A DNA stretch of 64,000 nucleotides from Bradyrhizobium sp. 1(2017) (GTDB lineage Bacteria; Pseudomonadota; Alphaproteobacteria; Rhizobiales; Xanthobacteraceae): NCBI RefSeq assembly GCF_011602485.2, contig NZ_CP050022.2, forward strand, positions 4,732,001-4,796,000, read 5' to 3'. The position numbers and the translations under genes are program-made. Of the stretch, positions 9,809 through 20,357 are shown piece by piece. Positions within the stretch are counted from its first letter, which is position 1. Every line of letters starts with the position of its first letter. The notes beneath the pieces are model-generated. The model was not told where the DNA came from. It saw nothing but the letters and a program-made list of their open reading frames with translations, and ran no database searches.

Positions 9809-9915
9809 TCTAGAGCGTTTTCGAGCGAAGTGGACACCGGTTCGCGGAAAGAAAACGCGTCAAAACAAAAATCTAGAGCCCCGTTCCGATTCCATCGGAA
9901 CGGAAATGGCTCTAG
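9809..9915. repeat. Palindromic repeat between convergent genes, probable bidirectional terminator
   Basis: Starts with tctagagcgttttcgagcga, a repeat that I recognise as common in Bradyrhizobium and Rhodopseudomonas. The right half is a strong hairpin: outer arms ctagagcc (9873-9880) and ggctctag (9908-9915), inner arms ccgttccgat (9881-9890) and atcggaacgg (9894-9903), with a 3-nt loop. It fills the gap between the convergent giant gene and parC. A partial copy is at 48631-48653. Confidence 0.75.
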
Positions 9916-9939
9916 GCGGGCGCGGCCTGCTTGCGTCCG

Positions 9940-12198
9940 CTACCCGATCACCTTGCCGAACCTGTTCGACTTCGGGAATCCCTTCGGCGGCAGGCGGCCG
10001 GCGTCGGCGCGGGTGCCTTGCCACTCCGCGAGCTCCTTCATGGTCGCCGAGAATTCGCGCCCTGCGGAGTCCTTCCAGGTCAGGCCCGCCTTGGCGTCGA
10101 ACACGGCAACGTCCGAGAGGCCGCCGTCCTTGTACTTCTGCAGGCGCACGCCGCGGCCGCGGGCCATCTCCGGCACCTGGTCGAGCGGGAAGACCAACAT
10201 CTTGCGATTGTCGCCGATGACCGCGACGGTGTCGCCGAGCACCTCGGTGATTGCGCGCGCCTCGTTCGGCATGTCGACGTTGAGGACCTGCTTGCCCTTC
10301 TTGGTGGTGCCGACGCAGTCGTCCTCGTTGACGATGAAACCCTGGCCCTCGTGGCTCGCGACCAGGAATTTCCGCCCGCCCTTGTTGACGAACAGCGCAA
10401 CGGGCGCCGCCTCCTGCTCGAGGTCGATGAAGAGGCGGATCGGCTCGCCATGGCCACGGCCGCCCGGGAGTTTTGCGACATCGAGCGAGTAGAATTTGCC
10501 GTTGGTGGCAAACAGCAGCAGCTTCGAGGTCGTCTCGGCGAAGAACGCGAAGCCGAGCTTGTCGTCCTGCTTGAAGGCAAGCCCCGAGAGATCCTCGACA
10601 TGGCCCTTCATGGTGCGGATCCAGCCCTTGTCGGAAACGACGACCGTCACCGGCTCGCGCTCCACCAGGGCTTCCTCCATCGCGGCGAGATCGTGCTCGG
10701 GCGCATCCGCAAAGGTGGTGCGGCGCTTGCCGAGCGGGGTCTTGGGTCCGAACATGTCGCGGACCTTGCCGACCTGCTCGCCGACCTTCTTCCACTGCTC
10801 GGCCTCGGAGGCGAGCACCGCGTTGATGCCCTTGAGCTCGGCCCGAAGGTTCTTGTCCTCCGTGCGGATCTCCATCTCCTCGAGCCTGCGCAAGCTACGC
10901 AGGCGCATGTTGAGGATGGCTTCCGCCTGCACCTCGGTGAGCTTGAAGGCCTTCATCAACGCCGGCTTCGGCTCATCCTCGGTGCGGATGATCTTGATCA
11001 CCTTGTCGATGTTCAGATAGGCGATCAGGAAGCCGCCGAGCACTTCCAGCCGGTGCTCGATCTGCGCCTTGCGATAATTGCTGCGGCGGATCAGGACGTC
11101 GCGCAGATGGTCGAGCCATTCGCGCAGGCACTCGGCCAGCCCCACAACCTTGGGGACGCGGCCCTTGATCAGCACGTTGAGGTTCAGCGGGATCTTGTTT
11201 TCGAGCTCGGTGAGCCGGAACAGCGATTCCATCATCAGCGCCGGATCGACGTTCTTCGACTTCGGCTCGATCACGATGCGGACGTCTTCGGCCGATTCGT
11301 CCCTGATGTCGCCGACAAGCGGCAGCTTCTTCTGGTCGAGCAGCTCGGCGACCTTCTCGATCAGGCGCGACTTCTGCACCAGGAAGGGAATCTCGGTGAC
11401 GACGACGACCCACGAGCCGCGCGCGCCCTCCTCCTGCTCCCACCGCGCGCGAACGCGGAACGAGCCGCGGCCGGTGGTGTAGGCTTCCGCAATCGCCTGC
11501 TTGGAATCGACGATGATGCCGCCGGTCGGGAAGTCCGGGCCCTTCACCCACTTCAGCAGCGCCTTGGATTTCGCATCGGGCTTCTCGATCAGATGCAGCG
11601 CGGCGTCGCAAAGCTCGGCGGCGTTGTGCGGCGGGATCGAGGTCGCCATGCCGACCGCGATGCCCTGCGCACCGTTGGCGAGCAGGTTCGGGAAGCCGCC
11701 GGGCAGCACGACGGGCTCTTTCGACTGGCCGTCGTAATTGGCGCGGAATTCGACGCCGTCCTCGTCGATGCCCTCGAGCAGAAGCCGCGCGACGTCGGTC
11801 ATGCGCGCTTCGGTGTAGCGGTAGGCGGCGGGGTTATCGCCGTCGATATTGCCGAAATTGCCCTGGCCGTCGACCAGCGGGTAGCGCGAGGAGAAATCCT
11901 GCGCGAGGCGGACCATGGCATCGTAGATCGCCTGGTCGCCATGCGGATGGAACGAGCCCATCACGTCGCCGACGATCTTGGCGGACTTCTTGAAAGCCGT
12001 GCCCGGGTCGAGCCGGAGCAGGCGCATGCCGTAGAGGATGCGCCGATGGACCGGCTTCAGGCCGTCGCGCGCGTCCGGCAGCGCACGGTGCATGATGGTG
12101 GAGAGCGCATAGGCGAGATAGCGCTCTTCCAGCGCTTCCTGCAGCCGGACCTCGTGAATTTCGGCCGGTTCTTCCGGCGGAACGATTCGTTTTCCCAT
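9940..12198 (-). CDS. parC: DNA topoisomerase IV subunit A
   Basis: Cleavage subunit of the ATP-dependent type IIA topoisomerase that decatenates daughter chromosomes together with ParE, which is not in the window. The 752-residue protein shows the GyrA/ParC breakage domain. Tyr128 in [11 protein letters not shown] is the DNA-linking residue, and the block [10 protein letters not shown] is the quinolone-determining region. A short beta-propeller C-terminal domain is consistent with ParC rather than GyrA. The position equivalent to E. coli ParC Ser80 is Gln89 here. It is the last gene of the leftward housekeeping run. Confidence 0.93.
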   Translation of the reverse strand: MGKRIVPPEEPAEIHEVRLQEALEERYLAYALSTIMHRALPDARDGLKPVHRRILYGMRLLRLDPGTAFKKSAKIVGDVMGSFHPHGDQAIYDAMVRLAQDFSSRYPLVDGQGNFGNIDGDNPAAYRYTEARMTDVARLLLEGIDEDGVEFRANYDGQSKEPVVLPGGFPNLLANGAQGIAVGMATSIPPHNAAELCDAALHLIEKPDAKSKALLKWVKGPDFPTGGIIVDSKQAIAEAYTTGRGSFRVRARWEQEEGARGSWVVVVTEIPFLVQKSRLIEKVAELLDQKKLPLVGDIRDESAEDVRIVIEPKSKNVDPALMMESLFRLTELENKIPLNLNVLIKGRVPKVVGLAECLREWLDHLRDVLIRRSNYRKAQIEHRLEVLGGFLIAYLNIDKVIKIIRTEDEPKPALMKAFKLTEVQAEAILNMRLRSLRRLEEMEIRTEDKNLRAELKGINAVLASEAEQWKKVGEQVGKVRDMFGPKTPLGKRRTTFADAPEHDLAAMEEALVEREPVTVVVSDKGWIRTMKGHVEDLSGLAFKQDDKLGFAFFAETTSKLLLFATNGKFYSLDVAKLPGGRGHGEPIRLFIDLEQEAAPVALFVNKGGRKFLVASHEGQGFIVNEDDCVGTTKKGKQVLNVDMPNEARAITEVLGDTVAVIGDNRKMLVFPLDQVPEMARGRGVRLQKYKDGGLSDVAVFDAKAGLTWKDSAGREFSATMKELAEWQGTRADAGRLPPKGFPKSNRFGKVIG

Positions 12199-12259
12199 GC
12201 CGCCCGGTTAAACCGTGGAAGCGAATCGGGCAAGGATCGATTGTTCCCCGTGGAGCGGC

Positions 12260-12562
12260 CTAGTGACCGGCCCAGCCAGCCGTCACAGGCGGGGTCTTGG
12301 CCTGCCCCGGCGCCTGGGCCGGCGCCGGTGCGTTGGTCACACAACGGCGCGCGGCCTCGATCTCGGCCTCCGTCGCACCATGAGACCGCGCCCATGTCTC
12401 TGCGGCCGCAGCGGAATATTTGGCCACATAGTACCGGACCACGGTGCAGGAGGCCCGGCGAAACACGCCGGGTTGCGTCTCGCCGGCCATTGCATCAGGC
12501 GCGCACGCGAACAGCGCCGCGGACAAGGCGAATCCCCTGATCAACATGTGGGCTATCCCCAT
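12260..12562 (-). CDS. Small secreted protein of unknown function
   Basis: 100 residues. A hydrophobic N-terminus (LIRGFALSAALFACAPDAMA) with an Ala-x-Ala-type end predicts Sec export, and the mature part is about 75 residues ending in a Pro/Ala-rich tail. Two Cys remain in the mature chain, perhaps forming a disulfide. The ATG at 12547 (residue 6) is an equally good start, with GGGGA 8 nt upstream. It lies between recO and parC in the same direction. No domain recognised. Confidence 0.65.
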   Translation of the reverse strand: MGIAHMLIRGFALSAALFACAPDAMAGETQPGVFRRASCTVVRYYVAKYSAAAAETWARSHGATEAEIEAARRCVTNAPAPAQAPGQAKTPPVTAGWAGH

Positions 12563-12638
12563 TGTGGAACCTGAGCGCCAATTCCAACGGCCCTGTTTTG
12601 GTTCCGGGGTCGCAGAACAGGGCTGAGTCCCGCTCCGC

Positions 12639-13391
12639 TCATGGCGAAGCCATCGTCGCCCTCGTCTGCTGCCGGATCAAGGCGTTGATAAAGCCTGCTC
12701 GCGCGTCGGAATGCCCTTGCCCGCGCGGCTCCAGCACGTGGCGCAGCAGGAACAAGCCGGTCAGCCGAAAGCCGTCCTGGAGATCCTGCTCGGTCAGGTC
12801 GCTCGCAGTCTCGCCATGACGCAGGAACGGCGGAAGGCGCAACAGCCGATCGTGCCACGGCTCACCGGCGCCGCGCGACACCGCGCCGCCGGATTTCGGC
12901 GAGACATAGATCAGGTCCGTGGTCTCGCCGGTGACGGCACAATTTTCCAGCGCCAGGCCGAAGCCGAGCTCGGCGAGCATCGCCAGCTCGAAATGGATGA
13001 CGTGCACGGCGGCGCCGCCGATATCGTCGAAATCGTCGAGCGAGTGTTCGAGCAGCGAAAATATCTCCTCGTGTGGGTCGCGTTCCGGCAAGAGCCGCGC
13101 AATCGAGGCCAGATGGGTGACGCCATAGACGCCGTGCGAAGACGCCAGCAGCGTCGCCGCGCGCAGCTTCAGCCCCTCGATCGCATAGGTGCCGAGATGC
13201 TCGTCGAGACGCGCCCGCCAGACCGCACTGACGCTGTTGCCGGGCTGGAGCAGCGGCCGCAGCCGCGAGCTGGCGCCGCCGCGGACGAGGCCAAGATGCC
13301 GGCCATGCGCGCGCGTCAACAGCTCGACGATGGCGCTGGACTCGCCATGCCGCCGCACACCCAGCACGATGCCTTCGTCGGTCCATTCCAT
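12639..13391 (-). CDS. recO: DNA repair protein RecO
   Basis: 250 residues, the usual length. RecO works with RecF and RecR to load RecA on SSB-coated gaps. The N-terminal OB-fold is visible in the opening [20 protein letters not shown], followed by the helical region typical of RecO. It sits in the conserved rnc-era-recO order, separated from era here by one small membrane-protein gene. Confidence 0.92.
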   Translation of the reverse strand: MEWTDEGIVLGVRRHGESSAIVELLTRAHGRHLGLVRGGASSRLRPLLQPGNSVSAVWRARLDEHLGTYAIEGLKLRAATLLASSHGVYGVTHLASIARLLPERDPHEEIFSLLEHSLDDFDDIGGAAVHVIHFELAMLAELGFGLALENCAVTGETTDLIYVSPKSGGAVSRGAGEPWHDRLLRLPPFLRHGETASDLTEQDLQDGFRLTGLFLLRHVLEPRGQGHSDARAGFINALIRQQTRATMASP

Positions 13392-13424
13392 GTGGTGAAG
13401 CTTAGCGGATTCCGCCCTTCATTC

Positions 13425-13515
13425 GTAGGGCGGATTAGCCGAAGGCGTAACCCGCCAGATGGCCCGTGCGGCATCAAATTGGTAGATTACGCTCCGCCAA
13501 CCCACCCTGCGCTAC
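13425..13515. repeat. Intergenic palindromic repeat upstream of recO
   Basis: The left half gtagggcggattagccgaag and the right half ttacgctccgccaaccca are imperfect reverse complements. This is the widespread repeat whose consensus has a GTAGGGCGGATTAGCG-type arm. It occupies the whole gap between recO and the small membrane-protein gene and starts 34 bp upstream of the recO start, so it may fall in the recO leader. Confidence 0.7.
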
Positions 13516-13526
13516 CGCGTGAGCCG

Positions 13527-13907
13527 CTAGGCGTTGAACCAGCCCTGCGCGTCGCCGCTGAACGAGAAATACAGTCCCATCGTGGTCAGCACGCAGGAGA
13601 CGATTTCGATGGCGCTGTCGAGCTGCATGCCCTTCTCGCCGATGATCTGGCCGAGCGAGATCACCGACAGCACGAGGGCCGCCGCCAGCACCCAGCGCGG
13701 CCAGTTCTTGCGCCCATGCGCAGCCAGCCAGACGAAATAGACCAGCAGCAGGATCATCCCGCCGGCGAGCAGGGTCCCCGTCATGATCATCTGGTCGGTC
13801 ATCTCGGCGTTGGGCGTACGGTCCTGCACCGCGACCGACAGGGCATCCAGCATCAACGATGCATAGAGAAGCGCTTCGAAGCGCCGGACGTTGCTGGGCA
13901 CGCTCAT
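13527..13907 (-). CDS. Small integral membrane protein of unknown function
   Basis: 126 residues with about three to four hydrophobic segments: residues 10-26, 42-62 (GTLLAGGMILLLVYFVWLAA), 70-88 and 103-118. No domain recognised. It lies 21 bp downstream of era and upstream of recO, all leftward, and is probably cotranscribed. A role in the era/recO functions is not implied by the sequence. Confidence 0.7.
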   Translation of the reverse strand: MSVPSNVRRFEALLYASLMLDALSVAVQDRTPNAEMTDQMIMTGTLLAGGMILLLVYFVWLAAHGRKNWPRWVLAAALVLSVISLGQIIGEKGMQLDSAIEIVSCVLTTMGLYFSFSGDAQGWFNA

Positions 13908-13928
13908 CGGACACCGATCTTTTCTTGG

Positions 13929-14855
13929 TTATTCCTTGGGGAAGTCCAGGCCCATCTCGCGATAGCGATCGGGATCGTCGCCCCAGTTCTCGCGCACCTT
14001 GACGAAAAGAAACAGATGCACGGGCACATCGAGGATCTGCATCAGCTCCTTGCGCGAATCCGCGCCGATGGACTTGATGGTGGCGCCGCCCTTGCCGAGC
14101 ACGATCTTGCGCTGGCTTTCGCGCTCGACGAAGATCGTCTGCTCGATGCGCACCGACTTGTCCTTGCGCTCCTCCCACTTGTCGGTTTCGACTGTGGACT
14201 GGTAGGGCAATTCCTGGTGCAGCTTCTGATAGATCTTCTCGCGCGTGATCTCGGCCGCCAGTTGCCGCATCGGCGCGTCCGACATCTGGTCCTCGGGATA
14301 GAGGAACGGCCCCGGCGGCACCATCTCCGAAAGCGTCGTGCGGATGTCGTCGACGCCGTCGCCCGAGATCGCCGCGATCATGAAGGTCCGCGCGAACTTC
14401 ATGCGCTCGTTGGCGGCCTGCGCCAGCGCCAGGAGCTTCTCGCGCTGGACCAGGTCGACCTTGTTGATGACAAGGATCTTGTCTTGATTGACGCTCGCCG
14501 CCTTGGCGAGGATGGCCTCGGCCTCCTCGTCGATGCCGGTCTTGGCATCGAGCAGCACGCAGACGAGATCGGCATCATGCGCCCCGCTCCAGGCGGTCGA
14601 GACCATGGCGCGGTCGAGCCGGCGCTTGGGCAGGAAGATGCCGGGCGTGTCGACCAGGATGATCTGGGCATTGTTCTCGATCACGATGCCACGGATCAGC
14701 GCGCGCGTGGTCTGCACCTTGCGCGAGACGATCGTGACTTTGGCACCGACCAGCGCATTGACCAGCGTGGACTTGCCGACATTGGGCGCGCCGATCAGCG
14801 CAACGAAACCGCAGCGCGTCGCGGTGGGTGCCTCGCCGCTTGCTTCAGCCGTCAT
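13929..14855 (-). CDS. era: GTPase Era
   Basis: Ras-like GTPase that binds 16S rRNA and acts in 30S subunit maturation. G1 is GAPNVGKST, the switch region holds TTRA, G3 is DTPG and G4 is NKVD. The C-terminal KH domain contains the GKGGATIKSIG RNA-binding loop. I chose the ATG at 14855 (308 residues), which overlaps the end of rnc by 11 nt. An in-frame TTG at 14867 would add four residues. It is translationally linked to rnc. Confidence 0.95.
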   Translation of the reverse strand: MTAEASGEAPTATRCGFVALIGAPNVGKSTLVNALVGAKVTIVSRKVQTTRALIRGIVIENNAQIILVDTPGIFLPKRRLDRAMVSTAWSGAHDADLVCVLLDAKTGIDEEAEAILAKAASVNQDKILVINKVDLVQREKLLALAQAANERMKFARTFMIAAISGDGVDDIRTTLSEMVPPGPFLYPEDQMSDAPMRQLAAEITREKIYQKLHQELPYQSTVETDKWEERKDKSVRIEQTIFVERESQRKIVLGKGGATIKSIGADSRKELMQILDVPVHLFLFVKVRENWGDDPDRYREMGLDFPKE

Positions 14856-15711
14856 TGCTGCCGCCAACGCCTTCGCGTTCGATCATCACTGACGCCGCCA
14901 CCTTCTCTGCCGCGCGCTTGCTGCCGCCGATGCCTTCGGCCGGGGCCAGTCCCGGCAGGTCCACCGCGACGCGGAACTGCGGATCGTGATGCGGGCCGGT
15001 GCGCTCGACCTCGCGATAAACAGGCGTCGGCAGCCCTTTGCCTTGCGCCCATTCCTGTAGAACGGTCTTGGGGTCGCGCAAAGGCCGGCGCGGCTTGTGC
15101 ATGCGCTCGGTCCAGTTGCGCCTGACGAATTCCGCTGCCGCCGCATGGCCGCCGTCGAGGAAGATCGCTCCGATCACGGCCTCGCAGATGTCGCCGAGAA
15201 TGGATTTGCGCAGGCGGGCATCGGCGCTTGAGCCGACCGAGCCCAGCTTGATGTCGTCCAGCAGGCCGAGCGATTTGGCGACGTCTGCGCAGCTCTCCTT
15301 GCGCACGAGCTCGGCAAGCCGCTTGGACAACTCGCCTTCGTCGGCATTCGGGAAGGCGTGATAGAGCATGTCGGACACGACGAGCCCGAGCACGTGGTCG
15401 CCGAGGAATTCCAGCCGCTGATAGCTGTCGCCGCGTTTGCGCCCGGACTTCAGCGCCGAGACATGCGTGATCGCCTGCATCAAGAGGTTCGGGTCGGTGA
15501 AGCTGTGACCGATACGCGCCTCGAGCGCCGCATTCGCATCCGTGCCCTTGGCCTTGCTGCTGCGCGTCCGCTTTTTCTTCGCGGGCGCCTTGGTTTCAGC
15601 AGTCTTGATTTCAGGAGTCTTGGCCGCAAGCGTCTTGGTTGCAGCTTCGCCCTCAGGAGCGGCTTGCGCCTCGGTCGGTTGGGTCGCGATATCCTTGGCT
15701 TCGTCTTTCAT
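14845..15711 (-). CDS. rnc: Ribonuclease III
   Basis: Double-strand-specific endoribonuclease for rRNA and mRNA processing. The catalytic signature is RLEFLGDHVLGL, and the second metal-binding block is GDICEAVIGAIFLDGG. The C-terminal double-stranded-RNA-binding domain ends in KRAAEKVAASVMIE. The start is placed at the ATG of an ATGA overlap with the lepB stop (15708-15711), giving 288 residues. An upstream start at 15750 would extend into lepB. There is an unusual N-terminal extension of about 60 residues rich in Ala, Lys and Thr, with AKKKRTRSSKAKG, before the catalytic domain. Confidence 0.95.
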   Translation of the reverse strand: MKDEAKDIATQPTEAQAAPEGEAATKTLAAKTPEIKTAETKAPAKKKRTRSSKAKGTDANAALEARIGHSFTDPNLLMQAITHVSALKSGRKRGDSYQRLEFLGDHVLGLVVSDMLYHAFPNADEGELSKRLAELVRKESCADVAKSLGLLDDIKLGSVGSSADARLRKSILGDICEAVIGAIFLDGGHAAAAEFVRRNWTERMHKPRRPLRDPKTVLQEWAQGKGLPTPVYREVERTGPHHDPQFRVAVDLPGLAPAEGIGGSKRAAEKVAASVMIEREGVGGSNDG

Positions 15712-16472
15712 CGAACGATTTTGAAGAAACGATTCCAGCGCACCGCCCACGGCCAGCGCCAGAACATCCAGGCGTGCTCGCCTTCGGCGATGGAGAAGAA
15801 GATCATCTGGGCGCGGCCGATCAGGTTCTCCTGCGGCACATAGCCGACCTGGCCGAGGAAGCGGCTGTCGGTCGAGTTGTCGCGGTTGTCGCCCATCATG
15901 AAGAAGTGGCCGGGCGGCACGTTATAGACGTTGGTGTTGTCCATGTAGCCGTTGTCGGCGCAGTCCAGCGTCTCGTAGGACACGCCGTTCGGCAGCGTCT
16001 CCTTCCAGCGCTTCACCCGGGAGATGCCGCCGCCTTCGGAGCCGCAAGGGTCTTCCCCGACGAATTCGCTCATGCGCTGCCGCTCGACCGGGGTGTCGTT
16101 GATGTAGAGCAGACCATCCCTCATCTGGATGCGGTCGCCGGGAAGGCCGATCACGCGCTTGATGTAATCGGTGGAATCGTCCTTGGGCAGGCGAAACACG
16201 ACGATGTCGCCGCGGTTGGGGTCCGAGCCCCAGATCCGCCCCGAGAACAGCGGAGGCGAGAACGGGATCGAATAGTGGCTGTAGCCGTAGGAATATTTCG
16301 AGACGAACAGATAGTCGCCAACCAGCAGCGTCGCCTTCATCGAGCCGGACGGGATGTTGAAGGGCTGGAACAGGAACGTGCGGATCACCAGCGCGATGAG
16401 CAGGGCATGGATCACGACCCGGATGGTTTCGCCGACGCCGCTCTCAGTTTTCGTTCCCGAAGTCACGCTCAT
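15708..16472 (-). CDS. lepB: Signal peptidase I
   Basis: Membrane serine protease that removes signal peptides from Sec and Tat substrates. 254 residues. There is one N-terminal transmembrane segment (about residues 17-34). The catalytic Ser is in IPSGSMKATLLVGD and the general-base Lys in DYIKRVIGLPGD. Box E is GDNRDNSTDSR. The gene overlaps rnc by 4 nt, an arrangement common in alphaproteobacteria. Confidence 0.95.
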   Translation of the reverse strand: MSVTSGTKTESGVGETIRVVIHALLIALVIRTFLFQPFNIPSGSMKATLLVGDYLFVSKYSYGYSHYSIPFSPPLFSGRIWGSDPNRGDIVVFRLPKDDSTDYIKRVIGLPGDRIQMRDGLLYINDTPVERQRMSEFVGEDPCGSEGGGISRVKRWKETLPNGVSYETLDCADNGYMDNTNVYNVPPGHFFMMGDNRDNSTDSRFLGQVGYVPQENLIGRAQMIFFSIAEGEHAWMFWRWPWAVRWNRFFKIVR

Positions 16473-16719
16473 TGCTCTCTCAATTCCGGCCGGCGGTCAC
16501 AGAGCGCCCTCCTCCCGCGAACAGCCATCGGTTCGCGGCTCGAGGAGATTGTCCTGATTCTGATAGTGAGGGCCAATTCCGGCGTAAAGCCGAATTTACC
16601 CAGCCCGATTTGCGTCCGCGGACTTTTAGACGGTTGTCGGAGACCGCGCAATCAAGGAACGCATCAAAATTACATAAGACATTGGTATTTCAAACGAATT
16701 ATGCGGCTCCACTGAATGG

Positions 16720-17139
16720 TCAGGGCTTGGCGAGCGGGACGGCGGAAATGATGACGAATGCCTGCGCGAGCGGCCAGTCGTCGGTGATCGAAACATCGAT
16801 CCGCGCCTCGAACCCCTCCGGCGTGAGGGCCTGAAGCCGGGCCAGGGCGCCGCCGGTCAGCTGCATGGTCGGCCGCCCCCCCGGGAGGTTGACCACCCCC
16901 ATGTCACGCCACCAGACACCGCGCCGGATCCCGGTCCCGAGCGCCTTGGAGCAGGCCTCCTTGGCGGCGAAGCGCTTGGCGTAGGTTGCCACCACCATCT
17001 TCTCGTTCTTGGCGCGCCGCTCCGCCTTCGCCCGCTCGGCCGCGGTGAAGATGCGGTCGAGGAAGCGCTCGCCGTGGCGCTCCATCACCTTGCCGACGCG
17101 GGTGATGTCGATCAGGTCGGAGCCGATACCGATGATCAT
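16720..17139 (-). CDS. acpS: Holo-[acyl-carrier-protein] synthase
   Basis: Transfers 4'-phosphopantetheine from CoA to acyl carrier protein. 139 residues. Signatures are [12 protein letters not shown] at the N-terminus, with the metal-binding Asp, and [15 protein letters not shown], with the catalytic Glu-Lys region. It overlaps the end of pdxJ by 4 nt, as is usual for pdxJ-acpS. Confidence 0.95.
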   Translation of the reverse strand: MIIGIGSDLIDITRVGKVMERHGERFLDRIFTAAERAKAERRAKNEKMVVATYAKRFAAKEACSKALGTGIRRGVWWRDMGVVNLPGGRPTMQLTGGALARLQALTPEGFEARIDVSITDDWPLAQAFVIISAVPLAKP

Positions 17140-17888
17140 GCCCGGCTCCGCCCGCGGTCCATCGCCGCCCGCATGCTGCGTACGGTCTCGGCCAGCCCGA
17201 CGAACAGCGCCTCGCCGATCATGTAGTAGCCGATGTTGAGTTCCATGATCTCAGGCAGGGCCGCGATCGTCTCCGCCGTCGCATAGTCGAGCCCGTGTCC
17301 GGCATGGACCTCCAGCCCGGCAGCCTTGGCCAGCTTTGCCCCTGCCACGATCCGCCGCCATTCGGCCTCGGCCTTGTCGGTGTGGCCGTCGACGACGGCG
17401 TCGCACCAGGCGCCGGTGTGGATCTCGATCACCGGCGCGCGCAACCGCGCCGCCATCTCGATCTGCGCGGGATCGGCGGCGATGAACAGCGAGACCCGGA
17501 TCCCGGCATCGTTCAGCCGCGCGATATAGGGCGCGAGCGCGTTGTGCTGGCCGACCACGTCCAATCCGCCCTCGGTCGTCACCTCCTGCCGGCGCTCCGG
17601 CACGAGGCAAACCGCATGCGGCCTGGTGGCGAGCGAGATGCGCATCATGTCGTCGGTCGCCGCCATCTCGAAGTTCAGCGGCTTGGAGATCTCGGCCTTC
17701 AGCCGCGCCATGTCCTCATCGCGGATGTGGCGGCGATCCTCACGCAAATGCGCGGTGATGCCGTCGGCGCCGGCCTCGATCGCAAGCAATGCGGCCCGCA
17801 CCGGATCCGGATTGCGGCCGCCACGCGCGTTGCGCAGGGTCGCGACATGGTCGACATTGACGCCGAGGCGGAGCGGAGATGCGGGCAT
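17136..17888 (-). CDS. pdxJ: Pyridoxine 5'-phosphate synthase
   Basis: Condenses 1-deoxy-xylulose 5-phosphate and 3-amino-2-oxopropyl phosphate in the DXP-dependent vitamin B6 pathway. 250 residues. The N-terminal [17 protein letters not shown] and the loop [12 protein letters not shown] are diagnostic. The C-terminal [17 protein letters not shown] is the phosphate-binding end of the TIM barrel. It lies 45 bp downstream of rsh. Confidence 0.95.
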   Translation of the reverse strand: MPASPLRLGVNVDHVATLRNARGGRNPDPVRAALLAIEAGADGITAHLREDRRHIRDEDMARLKAEISKPLNFEMAATDDMMRISLATRPHAVCLVPERRQEVTTEGGLDVVGQHNALAPYIARLNDAGIRVSLFIAADPAQIEMAARLRAPVIEIHTGAWCDAVVDGHTDKAEAEWRRIVAGAKLAKAAGLEVHAGHGLDYATAETIAALPEIMELNIGYYMIGEALFVGLAETVRSMRAAMDRGRSRA

Positions 17889-17932
17889 TTCAGGACTCGC
17901 GAGATCAGGGGGACTGTCGCCTCCGGGAGGCG

Positions 17933-20218
17933 CTATCCATTAACACGTTCGACGCGGGCGACGACGGCCTTGGCGCGCAACTGGGCCAGGATCGCGCTCA
18001 AATGCTTGAGGTCGTAGACTTCGAGATCGATCGTCGTCTCGGTGAAATCGGGTGAACGGCGCTGCATGCTGATGTTGTCGATGTTGCCATCGTGCTCGGC
18101 GATCACGGTCGCGATCTGGGCCAGCGCGCCCGGCTCGTTGACGTTCTCGACCTTGATGCGGGCCGGGAAGCGCTGCGGCGCGGAGTCCTCGATGTCCCAG
18201 CGCACATCCAGCCAGCGCTCCGGCTCCTCCTCGAAATCCTTCAGCGCCGGCGCCTGGATCGGGTAGATCGTGATGCCCTCGCCCGGCGTGACGATGCCGA
18301 CGATGCGGTCGCCGGGTACGGCACCGCCGTTCGGCGCGAACTTCACCGGCAGGTCGGAATTGATGCCGCGGATCGGGATTGCGACCGGGCTGCGCGGCGG
18401 CTCCGACGATTTCTCCCTGAGCTTGGCAACGAGCCCCTTTTTGACGCCGTACCGCGCGATGCGCTCTTCCTTGTAGTCGGGATACATCGCGCGCGCGACG
18501 TTGGAGGCCTTGATCTCGCCACGGCCGACCGCCGCCATGACGTCGTCGATCGAGGTGCGCGCAAGCCGCGGCAATGCGCCCTTGAGCTTGTCGTCGGCAT
18601 ATTCGATCTTGGCGCGCTCGAACAGGCGCTCGACGATGCGCCGGCCGAGCCCCGCATATTGATCGCGCACGGCGGTGCGCGTGGCGCGCCGGATCGCGGC
18701 GCGTGCCTTGCCGGTGATCGCAAGGGTCTCCCAGGCCGACGGTGGCGCCGATTGCGCCTCCGAGGTCAGCACCTCGACCTCGTCGCCGTTCTGGAGCTCC
18801 GAGGACAGCGGGGCGAACTTGCCGTTGATCTTGCAGCCGACCGCGCTGTTGCCGACGTCGGTATGTACGGCATAGGCGAAGTCGATCACGTTGGCATGGC
18901 GCGGCAGCGCGATCAGCTTGCCCTTCGGGGTGAAGCAGAACACCTGGTCGTGGAACAGCTCGAGCTTGGTGTGCTCGAGGAATTCCTCGGGGTTGGCGCT
19001 CTCGGAGAGGATGCCGATGGTGTGGCGCAGCCAGGCGAACGCATTGGATTCGCGCTTGAGGAACTCGGTCGGCGAGCCCACGCCTTCCTTGTAGAACACA
19101 TGCGCGGCGATGCCGCGCTCGGCGATCTGGTCCATCGCCTCGGTGCGGATCTGGAGCTCGACGCGCTGGTTGCCGGGACCGATCACCGTGGTGTGGATCG
19201 AGCGGTAGTCGTTCTGCTTGGGCGTCGAGATGTAGTCCTTGAAGCGCCCCGGCACGACCGGCCAGGTGGTGTGGACGATGCCGAGCGCGCGATAGCAGGC
19301 CTCGATGTCGTTGACGACGAGGCGAAAGCCGAAAATATCGGACAATTGCTCGAAGCCGACCGATTTGCGCTCCATCTTGGTCCAGATCGAGAATGGCTTC
19401 TTGCGGCGGCCATAGACCCGCGCGCCGAGGCCACGGTGGCGCAGATTGTTGGAGAGCTGGTCCTCGATCTCGCCGATCAGGTTGCGGTTGCGCTCGGCAA
19501 GCGCGTCGAGCCGTTGCATCACCACCGAATAGGCTTCGGGATCGAGGGTGCGGAAGGACAGATCCTCCAGCTCCTCGCGCATCTCCTGCATGCCCATGCG
19601 CCCCGCGAGCGGCGCATAGATGTCGAGCGTCTCCTCGGCAATGCGCCGGCGCGATTCCGTCGGCACGAAATCCAGCGTGCGCATGTTGTGCAGGCGGTCG
19701 GCGAGCTTGACCAGAAGCACACGGACATCGTCGGCAATGGCCAGCAACAATTTGCGCAGGTTCTCGGCCTGCTTGGCCTCCCGCGACACCAGCTCCAGCC
19801 GCTTCAGCTTGGTCAGCCCCTCGACCAGCGCGCCGATCTCGGGCCCGAAGATCTGGTCGATCTCGGCCCGCGTCGCCTCGGTGTCCTCGATCGTGTCGTG
19901 CAGCAGCGCGGCCACGATGGTGGCGTCGTCGAGCTTGAGGTCGGTGAGAATCGCCGCCACTTCGAGCGGGTGCGAGAAATACGGATCACCCGAGGCGCGA
20001 GTCTGCGACCCATGTGCCTTCATGGCGTAGACGTAGGCGCGGTTCAGCAGGTCTTCGTTGGTGTTGGGGTTGTAGGACCTGACGCGCTCAACGAGGTCAT
20101 ATTGACGCATCATCCGCGCGCGCGGCTTGGCCGGGCGCGCCACCGGCGCAGTCGGGGCCACGGCAACCGATTCGGTTGCGGCCTGCATCTGCGTGGATCT
20201 GCGGCGCCGATAAACCAT
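17933..20218 (-). CDS. rsh: Bifunctional (p)ppGpp synthetase/hydrolase (RelA/SpoT homologue)
   Basis: 761 residues. Makes and degrades the stringent-response alarmone. The HD hydrolase domain is intact: His83 in FSHPLEV, then LLHDTIEDT at 106-114. The synthetase domain follows with [16 protein letters not shown]. Next come a TGS domain (from about [12 protein letters not shown]) and a C-terminal ACT domain. It is probably the only long RSH of the organism, as in other rhizobia. A start at residue 37 ([10 protein letters not shown]) fits the family better than the outer ATG, because residues 1-36 are low complexity. It lies downstream of rpoZ, as in many proteobacteria. Confidence 0.94.
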   Translation of the reverse strand: MVYRRRRSTQMQAATESVAVAPTAPVARPAKPRARMMRQYDLVERVRSYNPNTNEDLLNRAYVYAMKAHGSQTRASGDPYFSHPLEVAAILTDLKLDDATIVAALLHDTIEDTEATRAEIDQIFGPEIGALVEGLTKLKRLELVSREAKQAENLRKLLLAIADDVRVLLVKLADRLHNMRTLDFVPTESRRRIAEETLDIYAPLAGRMGMQEMREELEDLSFRTLDPEAYSVVMQRLDALAERNRNLIGEIEDQLSNNLRHRGLGARVYGRRKKPFSIWTKMERKSVGFEQLSDIFGFRLVVNDIEACYRALGIVHTTWPVVPGRFKDYISTPKQNDYRSIHTTVIGPGNQRVELQIRTEAMDQIAERGIAAHVFYKEGVGSPTEFLKRESNAFAWLRHTIGILSESANPEEFLEHTKLELFHDQVFCFTPKGKLIALPRHANVIDFAYAVHTDVGNSAVGCKINGKFAPLSSELQNGDEVEVLTSEAQSAPPSAWETLAITGKARAAIRRATRTAVRDQYAGLGRRIVERLFERAKIEYADDKLKGALPRLARTSIDDVMAAVGRGEIKASNVARAMYPDYKEERIARYGVKKGLVAKLREKSSEPPRSPVAIPIRGINSDLPVKFAPNGGAVPGDRIVGIVTPGEGITIYPIQAPALKDFEEEPERWLDVRWDIEDSAPQRFPARIKVENVNEPGALAQIATVIAEHDGNIDNISMQRRSPDFTETTIDLEVYDLKHLSAILAQLRAKAVVARVERVNG

Positions 20219-20357
20219 GCCGTCCTGCCTTCAAACGAACCAGAGACGGCCCGTTGCACGTATCTTAGCTGCGAACCCGCGCGTGTCCGATCAATTCGGT
20301 GACAGGCCAGCGCGAGCCGAGAGCACTATGGTAACCACGAAAACGCCAACAAAAGCA

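Noticed and set aside
9931..12540. 869-codon rightward open frame antisense to parC
   Set aside because: It is the mirror of a real gene in GC-rich codon usage; the translation is full of His/Asp/Leu/Arg runs with no domain, and parC on the other strand is unmistakable.
12711..15125. 804-codon rightward open frame antisense to recO, the membrane-protein gene, era and rnc
   Set aside because: The opposite strand encodes recognised proteins with all of their motifs; this frame has none.
18092..20302. 736-codon rightward open frame antisense to rsh
   Set aside because: Shadow of the RelA/SpoT homologue; composition is not protein-like.
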